NCBI GenBank assembly: GCA_030603065.1
Contig: JAUVYN010000005.1
Span: forward strand, 1 to 64,000
Direction: 5' to 3'
Length of the DNA stretch: 64,000 nt
Source of the DNA: Pseudomonas sp.
Lineage (GTDB): Bacteria; Pseudomonadota; Gammaproteobacteria; Pseudomonadales; Pseudomonadaceae
This document shows, in pieces, positions 46,009-53,115 of this stretch. Position numbers and translations under genes: made by a program. A model generated the notes under the pieces. That model was not told where the DNA came from and made no database searches. It worked only from the letters and a program-made list of their open reading frames with translations. Within the stretch, counting starts at the first letter, position 1, and every line of letters begins with the position of its first letter.

Positions 46009-46891
46009 GTGCGGGTCCTGTGGTGAAGCGAGCCTGTTCAAGACTCAACTGCCGATCTTCCCAGAGCGGCGTACAGTCGGGCGGCATGCCAGCCATTCTG
46101 CCCAGCGCCATCCAGGGCGAATCCGGATGATGAAAGTCGCTACCGCAGCTGGCAAGAAAGCCGAACTCGTTGCAGAGCTTGCCGAGATAGGCCACCTGAT
46201 CGAGCGGCTGCTGCCCATTGACCACTTCGATCCCGCGGCCACCGGCTGCGGCGAAATCACGCAACAGGCGGCGCAGCTTGGACCGCGTCAGCCCGTACTG
46301 CCACGGGTGCGCCAGCACCGCGATGCCGCCGGCTGCGCGTAACGGCGCAACCGCCTCGGGCAATGCGGGCCAGTGCTGTTTGACATCGCCCAGCTTGCCG
46401 GCGCCAAGCCACTTCTGAAATGCCTCGGCACGATCGCGCACGTGGCCGGCCAGCACCATCCAGTCGGCGAAATGCGGGCGGGCCGGGGGACTGTGCAGTT
46501 CGGCGCCGTGGGTACGCTGTACCGCCAGCGCGCCTTCCAGGGCACCGGGAATCCGTTTGGAGGCCAAACGATCGGCGATTTCCTCGGCCCGCTTCCAACG
46601 TCCGGCCTGCACACCCTGAACATGAGCGTTGAAGGACTCGTCGTCCGGATCGAAGCCATACCCAAGCACGTGCAGAGTCTGCCCCTGCCAGAGAGCCGAC
46701 AGCTCGACGCCCGATAGCCAGCTCATTCCCAGTTGCTCTGCAGCCTGGCGCGCGGCGGCCTGGCCATCGAGGGAGTCATGGTCGGTCAGGGCTATCAGCT
46801 CCACCCCGGCGGCAGCGGCGCGGTGCATCAGCTCCACCGGATCGAGCACGCCATCGGACGCGGTGCTGTGCATGTGCAGATCGGCTAGCAA
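46001..46891 (-). CDS. rnm: PHP-domain 3',5'-nucleoside bisphosphate phosphatase / 5'-3' exoribonuclease
   Basis: A 296-residue PHP phosphoesterase like E. coli RNase AM (YciV), which degrades pAp and short RNAs and trims the 5' ends of rRNA. Metal ligands are visible in LHMHSTASDGVL at residues 5-16, LTDHDSLDG near 35-43, the Glu in SGVELSALW near 60-68, AHPW near 195 and the C-terminal GSDFHHPDSPW near 250-260. It begins the minus-strand run and overlaps yciO by 8 bp. The pairing rnm-yciO-trpS or nearby is common in gammaproteobacteria. Confidence 0.92.
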   Translation of the reverse strand: MLADLHMHSTASDGVLDPVELMHRAAAAGVELIALTDHDSLDGQAAARQAAEQLGMSWLSGVELSALWQGQTLHVLGYGFDPDDESFNAHVQGVQAGRWKRAEEIADRLASKRIPGALEGALAVQRTHGAELHSPPARPHFADWMVLAGHVRDRAEAFQKWLGAGKLGDVKQHWPALPEAVAPLRAAGGIAVLAHPWQYGLTRSKLRRLLRDFAAAGGRGIEVVNGQQPLDQVAYLGKLCNEFGFLASCGSDFHHPDSPWMALGRMAGMPPDCTPLWEDRQLSLEQARFTTGPARE

Positions 46892-47009
46892 GAGAGCTCC
46901 ATGACCGAAGAATCGAAGGAATTTTATCTATTATGGGCTGCAACCGCTGACAACGCCTAATGTAATGACATAAGTTAGCGCACAACCCCGAACGCACAAG
47001 GACTCAGCA

Positions 47010-47312
47010 ATGCTGTACGCCATCATGGGCACTGACGTATCCGACAGCCTTACCCGGCGACTGGAGGCCCGCCCCGAGCATGTGACGCGGCTCAAGCAAC
47101 TGCAGGCTGCCGGAAGGTTGGTACTTGCCGGGCCGCACCCCGCCATAGACTGCGAAGATCCCGGCGAGGCCGGGTTCAGTGGTAGCCTGATCATTGCGGA
47201 GTTCGACTCGCTGGCATCGGCCCAGGCCTGGGCCGATGCGGATCCTTATGTGTCAGCCGGCGTCTATGACCGGGTGATCGTCAAACCGTTCAAGCGCGTG
47301 CTGCCAGCCTGA
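47010..47312 (+). CDS. yciI: YciI-like protein
   Basis: A 100-residue YCII-related ferredoxin-fold protein. It starts [24 protein letters not shown] with the conserved Asp and His near residues 9-24, then [12 protein letters not shown] near 35-46 and [22 protein letters not shown] near 77-98. The family may be enzymatic (a His-Asp pair), but no activity is agreed. From memory, in many pseudomonads an inner-membrane yciB/ispZ gene lies between the PHP gene and yciI; here the gap is only 118 bp and holds no such gene. Confidence 0.9.
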   Translation: MLYAIMGTDVSDSLTRRLEARPEHVTRLKQLQAAGRLVLAGPHPAIDCEDPGEAGFSGSLIIAEFDSLASAQAWADADPYVSAGVYDRVIVKPFKRVLPA

Positions 47313-47325
47313 CAGGAGTTCGTCC

Positions 47326-47727
47326 ATGTCCAGATCTATCTCCGTAGTGATGGTGCTGGCGGCTGTCCTGCTCGCCGGAGCGGCCGTACAGGCGCAGGTT
47401 GTCCCGCCAACCGAACCGGCCGACCCTGACGCAGAGCAGGATGCCGGGGTGCTGCAGGCAGAACTGGCCCGCGTAGAAGCCGAGCGCCAGCGGCTCGAAG
47501 ACGAACTGGCAGGCGGTCAACCCCAGCGGCTCGAGCAACTCGAGGCGGAAAACACCGCGTTGCGCGAGCGCCTTGACGAGTCCGAACGCGCAAGCGCTCT
47601 GCGCCGCGAGGAGGACCGTCAGCGCTGGTTCATCATTGGCGGCTCGACCGTCGCCATCAGTCTGCTGGTGGGCCTGATACTGGGTCGTTCGGGAGGACGA
47701 AACCGCCGGAGGGAATGGCTCAATTGA
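47326..47727 (+). CDS. Exported coiled-coil protein with C-terminal membrane anchor, unknown function
   Basis: A 133-residue protein I cannot place in a named family with confidence. It has a signal peptide (ISVVMVLAAVLLAGAAVQA, cleavage near residue 23), a short acidic Pro-rich stretch, a coiled coil rich in Glu, Arg and Leu (about residues 42-98), and one C-terminal membrane segment IIGGSTVAISLLVGLILG followed by basic RSGGRNRRR. The layout recalls the Pseudomonas envelope proteins with an SH3 domain, coiled coil and tail anchor, but the SH3 part is missing. Its last 13 bases overlap the response-regulator gene, hinting at coupling with the Cpx-like system. Confidence 0.72.
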   Translation: MSRSISVVMVLAAVLLAGAAVQAQVVPPTEPADPDAEQDAGVLQAELARVEAERQRLEDELAGGQPQRLEQLEAENTALRERLDESERASALRREEDRQRWFIIGGSTVAISLLVGLILGRSGGRNRRREWLN

Positions 47728-48407
47728 GTGGTTATCACATACTCATAATCGACGACGATATCGAGCTTTGCGAGCTGCTGGCCGACTGGCTGAAAGCGGA
47801 AGGCTTCAGCGTCACCGCCGTCCATGATGGGCCTGCGGGACTGGAGCTGACCCGCAGGGAGCCACCTGATGCGATCATCCTCGATGTAATGTTGCCGGGC
47901 ATGAATGGGCTCGAGGTATTGCGGTCGCTGCGCCAGAACTGTCGAGTTCCGCTGTTGATGCTCAGCGCCCGTGGCGAACCAGTCGACCGCATTCTCGGGC
48001 TCGAACTTGGCGCGGACGACTACCTGCCCAAACCCTGCGACCCCAGGGAGCTGGTGGCTCGACTCCGCGCTCTGTTGCGGCGAGCACAGCCGCAGACAGA
48101 AAGCACCCAAATGATGCTGCAAGCCGGCGACCTGCGCCTGGATACCGAATCACTGATGGTCTGGCTGAATGACGAACTCCTCCCACTAACCCAGACCGAG
48201 GCACTTATCCTCCGCGCCCTGATGGAGCGTCCGGCGCAGCTGGTGGACCGGCAGGCGCTTTCAAAGCAGGCGCTGGGCAAACCGCTTGGTCCATACGACC
48301 GCAGCCTGGACATGCACATGAGCAACCTTCGACGCAAGCTTGGCCCGCACCCTGACGGCCGACCACGCATCCAGTCGGTCCGCGGGCGGGGATACCTCTG
48401 GAGCTGA
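47715..48407 (+). CDS. cpxR: OmpR/CpxR-like response regulator
   Basis: A 230-residue two-domain regulator. The receiver has the acidic pair IIDDDIELCELLADWL near residues 11-26, the phospho-Asp in IILDVMLPGMNG near 54-65 and Lys in DYLPKPCDPREL near 102-113. The winged-helix output domain (about 130-230) has LPLTQTEALILRALMERPAQLVDRQ, SLDMHMSNLRRKLG and IQSVRGRGYLWS. The following genes encode a CpxP-like protein and a sensor kinase, and a CpxR-type box lies 8 bp after the stop, so CpxR is the best name. It may sense envelope damage. Confidence 0.9.
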   Translation: MAQLSGYHILIIDDDIELCELLADWLKAEGFSVTAVHDGPAGLELTRREPPDAIILDVMLPGMNGLEVLRSLRQNCRVPLLMLSARGEPVDRILGLELGADDYLPKPCDPRELVARLRALLRRAQPQTESTQMMLQAGDLRLDTESLMVWLNDELLPLTQTEALILRALMERPAQLVDRQALSKQALGKPLGPYDRSLDMHMSNLRRKLGPHPDGRPRIQSVRGRGYLWS

Positions 48408-48414
48408 TCAGCGC

Positions 48415-48430
48415 TTTACACAACCTTTAC
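48415..48430. promoter_or_regulatory. CpxR-box-like tandem repeat
   Basis: TTTACACAACCTTTAC is the direct repeat TTTAC-N6-TTTAC, which on the other strand reads GTAAA-N6-GTAAA, close to the E. coli CpxR site GTAAA-N5-GTAAA. The repeat can be extended to TTTACAC twice with an 11-bp period, one helical turn. It lies 92 bp upstream of the CpxP-like gene, where an activator site would be expected. Confidence 0.7.
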
Positions 48431-48521
48431 ACGGCACTGGCACTGACTGACGAACATCTCCCTAGACTGGCAATCATCGACCGGAGACATCGGTCCCTTT
48501 GAGCGACTCAGGAGATCTGCC

Positions 48522-48848
48522 ATGAAACAACTCATCATCGCCACCACCCTTGCCCTCTCCACCGTTCTGTCCGGCGCTGTGCTGGCCGATACCAGCACAA
48601 GTCAGCATCACCAACGCTATCTTGACAGACTCAGCGAACAGCTCGATCTGACTCCGGAGCAGAAACGCGAAGTGAGCGAACTGCATGCCGAACAATACGA
48701 AAAGCGCAAGGCACTGCGTGACGAGACCAGAAACCGCATGGATGAAATTCTTACCGCAGAGCAGCGCCAAAAGCTCGACACCATACATCAGCAACGCGTC
48801 GAGCGAATGAAGCAACACCACGGCAAACACCAGCGTAACGAGCGCTGA
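48522..48848 (+). CDS. CpxP/Spy-like periplasmic protein
   Basis: A 108-residue protein with a signal peptide (LIIATTLALSTVLSGAVLA, cleavage near residue 22). The mature part is helical and highly charged with two LTxxQ motifs, LTPEQKREV near residue 43 and LTAEQRQKL near 78, the hallmark of CpxP and Spy. Such proteins cap misfolded periplasmic proteins and can inhibit the sensor CpxA. It lies between the regulator and sensor genes rather than divergent from them as in E. coli, and 6 bp before the kinase gene. Confidence 0.88.
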   Translation: MKQLIIATTLALSTVLSGAVLADTSTSQHHQRYLDRLSEQLDLTPEQKREVSELHAEQYEKRKALRDETRNRMDEILTAEQRQKLDTIHQQRVERMKQHHGKHQRNER

Positions 48849-48854
48849 TCGCCG

Positions 48855-50183
48855 ATGCGGCTGTTCTGGAAGGTATTCGCGGTACTCTGGCTGGCTACAC
48901 TGCTGGTCGGCGTATCGGGATTTCTGGTTAGCCGTACACTGCAGCAGGACTGGCTCCTGCTGCAGTTTCACCCCCACCTGCGCGATTTCGCCGAACAACT
49001 GGTCGAGACCTACGAGTATCAGGGCCCCCTTGCCGCACAGCGCTGGCTGGAAACCCAGCGGCGCCAGCACCGGCTTCGGGCACAACTGTACAATGATGAA
49101 GGCTACAGCCTGCTGCCCGGCACCCTGCCCCGGATCGGGGGACTGCCCGAAGAGTCACGTCAATCAACCGAACGCCGCCATGGCCGTCTGCTCCAGCTTG
49201 CCTGGGCCTCGCCCGGCGCGGAGTACCAGCTTACCTTGCACGTCCCTGCTCCAGAGCTGTTTCGCTGGCAGCGGACACCCTTCGCACTGGTCGCCAACGT
49301 CACCCTGGCCATGCTCATGCTCGCTCTGCTGAGCCTGCTTCTGAGCCGCTATCTTACTGCCCCGCTTGGCAAGCTCGGGCTTGCCGCACAGGCGCTGGCC
49401 AAGGGTCAGTTCGACGCCGAGACACTCTCCAGTATCGGCCGCCGCCAGGATGAGATCGGCGATCTGTCGCGGCGCTTTCAAAGCATGGCCGAACAGGTCA
49501 ATTCCTTGCTGAACAGCCAACAGCAGCTGCTGCGGGATATTTCACACGAACTGCGCTCGCCGCTGGCGCGCCTGCGTCTTGGCATGGCACTGGGAAGCAA
49601 ACGCGACCTCGAGCAGGGGGATCCCCTATGGAACCGGCTCGATCGGGAATGCACTCGTCTGGACCGTCTGATCGAGGGGATCCTGGCGCTCAGCCGGCTG
49701 GATACGCAGGACGCGCCCCCTGAACACTTCGATCTAGGGGCGCTGATTGCTGACGTCGTGGAAGATGCACGCTTCACTGCCGAAGCCGGTCAGCAAATTC
49801 TTGTCAGCGGCTGCGAAAAACTCGTTATCAGCGGCTGGCCTGATCAACTCGCCGGCGCTCTGGACAACCTGCTGCGCAACGCCCTGCGGTTTTCACCAGT
49901 TGAAGGTGAAATCAGCGTAAGCGTTCAGGCCGAGAACTCGATCATCAGAATCCGTATCGACGACGAGGGTCCCGGCGTTCCGCCGGAGTGGCTGGAGCGG
50001 CTGGGAGAACCCTTCGCCCGACTTCCCGGGCAGCCCGCCGACAGCGGTCACGGCCTGGGTATCGCCATTGCCCGCCGGGCGATAGCCCGGCATGGCGGGA
50101 CGCTGGCGTTTTCACTCAATGCGGCAAAGGGTCTGCGCGCAGAGATAGCACTGCCCGCGCTCAATCCTCAGGCCAGGGTTTGA
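48855..50183 (+). CDS. cpxA: CpxA-like sensor histidine kinase
   Basis: A 442-residue inner-membrane kinase. Membrane segments lie near residues 8-28 and 150-170 and flank a periplasmic sensor of about 120 residues. A HAMP domain follows (RYLTAPLGKLGLAAQALAKGQF). The H-box LLRDISHELRSPLARLRLG carries the phospho-His near 231. The ATP domain has the N-box NLLRNALRFSP near 338, DDEGPGVPPEW near 368 and GHGLGIAIARR near 396. Its partner is the CpxR-like regulator; a CpxP-like protein is encoded between them. The 3' end overlaps the convergent nitroreductase gene by 23 bp. Confidence 0.92.
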   Translation: MRLFWKVFAVLWLATLLVGVSGFLVSRTLQQDWLLLQFHPHLRDFAEQLVETYEYQGPLAAQRWLETQRRQHRLRAQLYNDEGYSLLPGTLPRIGGLPEESRQSTERRHGRLLQLAWASPGAEYQLTLHVPAPELFRWQRTPFALVANVTLAMLMLALLSLLLSRYLTAPLGKLGLAAQALAKGQFDAETLSSIGRRQDEIGDLSRRFQSMAEQVNSLLNSQQQLLRDISHELRSPLARLRLGMALGSKRDLEQGDPLWNRLDRECTRLDRLIEGILALSRLDTQDAPPEHFDLGALIADVVEDARFTAEAGQQILVSGCEKLVISGWPDQLAGALDNLLRNALRFSPVEGEISVSVQAENSIIRIRIDDEGPGVPPEWLERLGEPFARLPGQPADSGHGLGIAIARRAIARHGGTLAFSLNAAKGLRAEIALPALNPQARV

Positions 50184-50727
50184 AAAACTCGCTCGGATCC
50201 AGTGTCGGCACGCTTTTGCGCTCTCCGGCGGGATGCCCGACGTAGAGATAGGCAGCAATCTCCTCCGCCTCGGCCAGCCCCAGGCCCCGGCGAATGAGCG
50301 GGTGATAGGCCAGATCGCCGGTGCGCCAGACCGCGCCGAGTCCCAGGGCATGCGCTGCTACCAGCATGTTGCCGACCGCCACCGCACAGGACATCTGCTG
50401 CTCGACCAAGGGTACCTTGGGATGCTGAGTGGGACTGGTGATACAGACGATCACCATGGGCGCGCGCAGCGGTAGCCCCTGATATCGAGCAAGCGTGTCT
50501 GCCGACAGATCCGGGGTATCGCTCAGGGCTGCCGCGCCGAACAATTCGCCCAGCCGCTCGAGCCCCTCACCTTGCACCACGAGAAATCGCCAGGGCCGCA
50601 AATAGGCATGGTCCGGGGCACGCAGTGCCGCCTGATACAGCGCCTGGCACTGCTGCGCGGTTGGAGCGGGCCCAACCAGGCGGGGCACCGAAACACGTTC
50701 ATGCAGGGCCCTCAACGCGTCCATCAA
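50161..50727 (-). CDS. Nitroreductase-family flavoprotein (YdjA-like)
   Basis: A 188-residue FMN oxidoreductase of the short YdjA type. FMN contacts are expected in RVSVPRLVGPAPT near residues 11-23, RAPDHAYLRPWRFLVVQG near 36-53 and GLGAVWRTGDLAYHP near 128-142, with HPAGERKSVP near 164-173 at the C-terminus. Such enzymes use NAD(P)H to reduce nitro groups or quinones, but the natural substrate is unknown. Its first bases overlap the stop of the AraC-family gene (ATGA), so the two are cotranscribed, and its end overlaps the kinase gene on the other strand. Confidence 0.88.
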   Translation of the reverse strand: MMDALRALHERVSVPRLVGPAPTAQQCQALYQAALRAPDHAYLRPWRFLVVQGEGLERLGELFGAAALSDTPDLSADTLARYQGLPLRAPMVIVCITSPTQHPKVPLVEQQMSCAVAVGNMLVAAHALGLGAVWRTGDLAYHPLIRRGLGLAEAEEIAAYLYVGHPAGERKSVPTLDPSEFFKPWPED

Positions 50728-51773
50728 TTACTGTCCTCCCGGGTTAGCGGCGTGGCTGTCGAGCTGCCTCGACTGAGCCGGAACTGGCCGGGCGGCATAC
50801 CGAACCAGCGTTTGAACGCGCGAAAAAAATTGCTCGGGTCAGCGAACCCAAGCAGATAGGCAATCTCCAGAAGCGTGAGCTGGGGCTGGCCAAGATACTG
50901 AATGGACAGCTCCCGCCGCGTCTCGTCCAGTACCTGCTGAAAACTCTTTCCCTCTTCCTGAAGCCGACGCTGCAGGGTACGGGTACTCATACGCAGCGCA
51001 TCGGCGACCGCCTGGCGCTTGGGCTCACCCTGCGGCAGCAGCCGGCACAGTACCTGACGCACCTGATGCGTCACCCGCGACTGCTCGAATCGCGCCAGGT
51101 ATTCCGCAGCCAGACGCTCATGGGCCTGGGACAGCGCCGCATTGGCCGTCGCCAGCGGTTTCTCCATGACCTCGCGAGAATAGCTGAGACAATAACGCGG
51201 CGCATCGAATTCCAGCGGGCACTCAAACAGCGCGCTATAGGCAGCCACGTCAACCGGTGCCGGGCAGGCGAAGCTGACCTTCAGCGGTCGGATCGGCTCA
51301 CCGGTCATCCAGCGGACGAAGGCCACTGCATAGGCAAGCGCCGCGTCATGGCTCTGCGGCGGTGCCGGGAGCGCATCCCCGTGAATTGCCACCTCGAGCT
51401 CGTAGCAGTTGGGTCGCACCTGCAGATTGAGATCGGCGGCCTCCCCGATCAGACGCTGATAGCGAACGATACGAGCGAAGCCTTCCCTGAGGTTTGCGCT
51501 GGACATGAGTGCAAAACCGAGGACGTTGAAGTGCGCCGGACGAATTACCCGGGCCATGTTAAGGCCAATGGCCGGGTTGCCCGAATGCTTGACCGCAAGA
51601 TGCCAGAGGCGCGTGATCGAGTCCTGGGGAATACGTGCGTCTGGCTCGACCAGCAACCCGTATTCCAGTTGCAGTTCAGCGAACAGCGCAGGAACGTCTA
51701 ACCCCTCGCTGGCCAGGGCATCTACTATCGCCTGGGCCCAGGTAGAGGAAGTGGTACGTTCGGCATGCGGCAT
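50724..51773 (-). CDS. AraC-family transcriptional regulator (OruR/ArgR-like N-terminal domain)
   Basis: A 349-residue regulator. The N-terminal ligand domain (about residues 20-230) has the LARGE Arabinose_bd-type features ITRLWHLAVKHSGNPAIGLNMA and HFNVLGFALMSSANLREGFARIVRYQRL. The AraC DNA-binding domain (about 245-340) has VADALRMSTRTLQRRLQEEGKSFQQVLDETR and ISYLLGF-like IAYLLGFADPSNFFRAFKRWFGMPPGQFR. Related proteins respond to small molecules or lipids. It is coupled to the nitroreductase gene and divergent (200 bp) from the DUF962 gene, either of which could be its target. The ATG at 51773 is chosen over 51902 for domain fit. Confidence 0.88.
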   Translation of the reverse strand: MPHAERTTSSTWAQAIVDALASEGLDVPALFAELQLEYGLLVEPDARIPQDSITRLWHLAVKHSGNPAIGLNMARVIRPAHFNVLGFALMSSANLREGFARIVRYQRLIGEAADLNLQVRPNCYELEVAIHGDALPAPPQSHDAALAYAVAFVRWMTGEPIRPLKVSFACPAPVDVAAYSALFECPLEFDAPRYCLSYSREVMEKPLATANAALSQAHERLAAEYLARFEQSRVTHQVRQVLCRLLPQGEPKRQAVADALRMSTRTLQRRLQEEGKSFQQVLDETRRELSIQYLGQPQLTLLEIAYLLGFADPSNFFRAFKRWFGMPPGQFRLSRGSSTATPLTREDSN

Positions 51774-51972
51774 GAGGCTCTCGACTGTCTTGGGTCCGGC
51801 GTCGTCCTGCGCCGGTTCAGGCTGCGATGATAGAGCAAAGCCCGGCGGGCACAAAACCCGGCCGCAAGCTAAAGGTTTGGCCCGCCAGGCCATGATGCGC
51901 ACATTTTCCTTGCACTACACTGCAGACATAGCCCATGTCACGACACCGACAAGACAACAAGAGGACGCTACC

Positions 51973-52308
51973 ATGAGCAACCCGGCCCAGACCGCACCGG
52001 ATAAGGAAATGACCTTCAGTTCCTTTGCCGAGTTCTATCCCTATTACCTCAGCGAACACGCCAACGATACCAGCCGCAGGCTGCATTACGCCGGCAGCCT
52101 GCTGGTGCTCGCCATTCTCGCCTATGCCCTGCTGACGCAAAGCTGGGGCTGGCTGATCGCATTGCCGCTGGCAGGCTACGGCTTTGCGTGGGTGGGTCAT
52201 TTCTTCTTCGAGAAGAACAAGCCGGCCACTTTCAAATACCCCCTGTACAGCTTCATGGGAGACTGGGTGATGCTGAAGGATGCACTGACCGGCCGAATCC
52301 GCTTTTGA
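51973..52308 (+). CDS. DUF962 (Mpo1-like) membrane protein
   Basis: A 111-residue protein of the DUF962/Mpo1-like family. It has the family start FAEFYPYYLSEHANDTSRRLHYAGSLL with H29 and H38, two hydrophobic segments (LLVLAILAYALL and LIALPLAGYGFAWVG) and GHFFFEKNKPATFKYPLYSFMGDWVM with H76. Yeast Mpo1 is an iron(II)-dependent dioxygenase for 2-hydroxy fatty acids and uses conserved histidines; the bacterial role is untested. ACAAGAGGA precedes the ATG by about 10 bases. An HD-domain gene follows after 81 bp on the same strand. Confidence 0.85.
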   Translation: MSNPAQTAPDKEMTFSSFAEFYPYYLSEHANDTSRRLHYAGSLLVLAILAYALLTQSWGWLIALPLAGYGFAWVGHFFFEKNKPATFKYPLYSFMGDWVMLKDALTGRIRF

Positions 52309-52389
52309 GTTCACCTTTGTCAGCTTTGCGACAGTCGCCACCGCTCGACAGCCGTATGCTGTTACCCTCAAGCCAGCAGGAGAAGCCAC

Positions 52390-52986
52390 ATGGGTGAGCA
52401 ACGCGCCACATTCAAGGCCATGCAGGAAGGCACGGCCGAGGACTGGAACATCATTTCCAGCCACTTCAAGCCATTCGCTGCCGAATTGCCGGACCGGATC
52501 ATGGTCCACCTCAGGCTGCTTGATGGAGATTTCGGCGGGTTCCCGATAGATCGCCTTCAGCATTCTTTGCAAACCGCGACCCGGGCACACCGCGATGGCC
52601 GGGATGAGGAATATGTCGTCTGCGCACTGCTGCACGACATAGGCGATACCCTTGGTTCGTTCAACCATCCCGATATCGCCGCCGCCATCCTCAAGCCCTT
52701 CGTTAGTGAAGAGAACCTCTGGATGGTAGAGAAGCATGGCGTCTTTCAGGGCTATTACTTTTTCCACCACCTGGGCATGGATCGACACCTGCGCGAGCAG
52801 TTCAAGGACCACCCTCTGTACCAGCGTACTGCCGAGTTCTGCGCGCTCTACGATGCGCCGGCGTTCGACGCCGACTATCAATCCGAACCACTGGAATTTT
52901 TCGAACCGATGCTCAGGCGAGTTTTCGCACGACCGCGGCGGAGCATCTACAAGGCAGTGCAGGAAGAACGGGCAGAAGCGTCCTGA
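52390..52986 (+). CDS. HD-domain protein, possible diiron oxygenase (PhnZ/TmpB-like)
   Basis: A 198-residue soluble HD-fold protein. Likely metal ligands are H58, H82-D83 (ALLHDIGD), H93, H116 and D155. The spacing H58 to H82-D83 and the pattern FGGFPIDRLQHSLQTATRA resemble the mixed-valence diiron oxygenases PhnZ and TmpB, where the first His and following HD pair are also 24 residues apart. It could instead be an ordinary phosphohydrolase. No phosphonate-use gene is near. AGGAGAAG lies just before the ATG. It stands with the DUF962 gene, and both are predicted metal proteins. Confidence 0.78.
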   Translation: MGEQRATFKAMQEGTAEDWNIISSHFKPFAAELPDRIMVHLRLLDGDFGGFPIDRLQHSLQTATRAHRDGRDEEYVVCALLHDIGDTLGSFNHPDIAAAILKPFVSEENLWMVEKHGVFQGYYFFHHLGMDRHLREQFKDHPLYQRTAEFCALYDAPAFDADYQSEPLEFFEPMLRRVFARPRRSIYKAVQEERAEAS

Positions 52987-53072
52987 CAGCATTCCCCTGC
53001 GCAGGGATGCGTATTATGATCGGCCTGCTCCGCCCCGGCCGATCAGCCTTCAATGTAGTAAAAAATCAATCC

Positions 53073-53082
53073 GCTGATCAGC
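53073..53082. repeat. Palindrome upstream of cyaB
   Basis: GCTGATCAGC is a perfect 10-bp palindrome 34 bp before the cyaB start, and partial copies (GATCAGCC, CGCTGATC) occur at 53041 and 53107. It could be a regulator site for cyaB, but short palindromes are common and no known motif is matched. Confidence 0.3.
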
Positions 53083-53115
53083 CATGGCCATCAATCGGCC
53101 AAGGAAACGCTGATC

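Noticed and set aside
51817..52992. A 391-codon minus-strand frame
   Set aside because: Antisense to the DUF962 and HD-domain genes, both of which have ribosome sites and family motifs.
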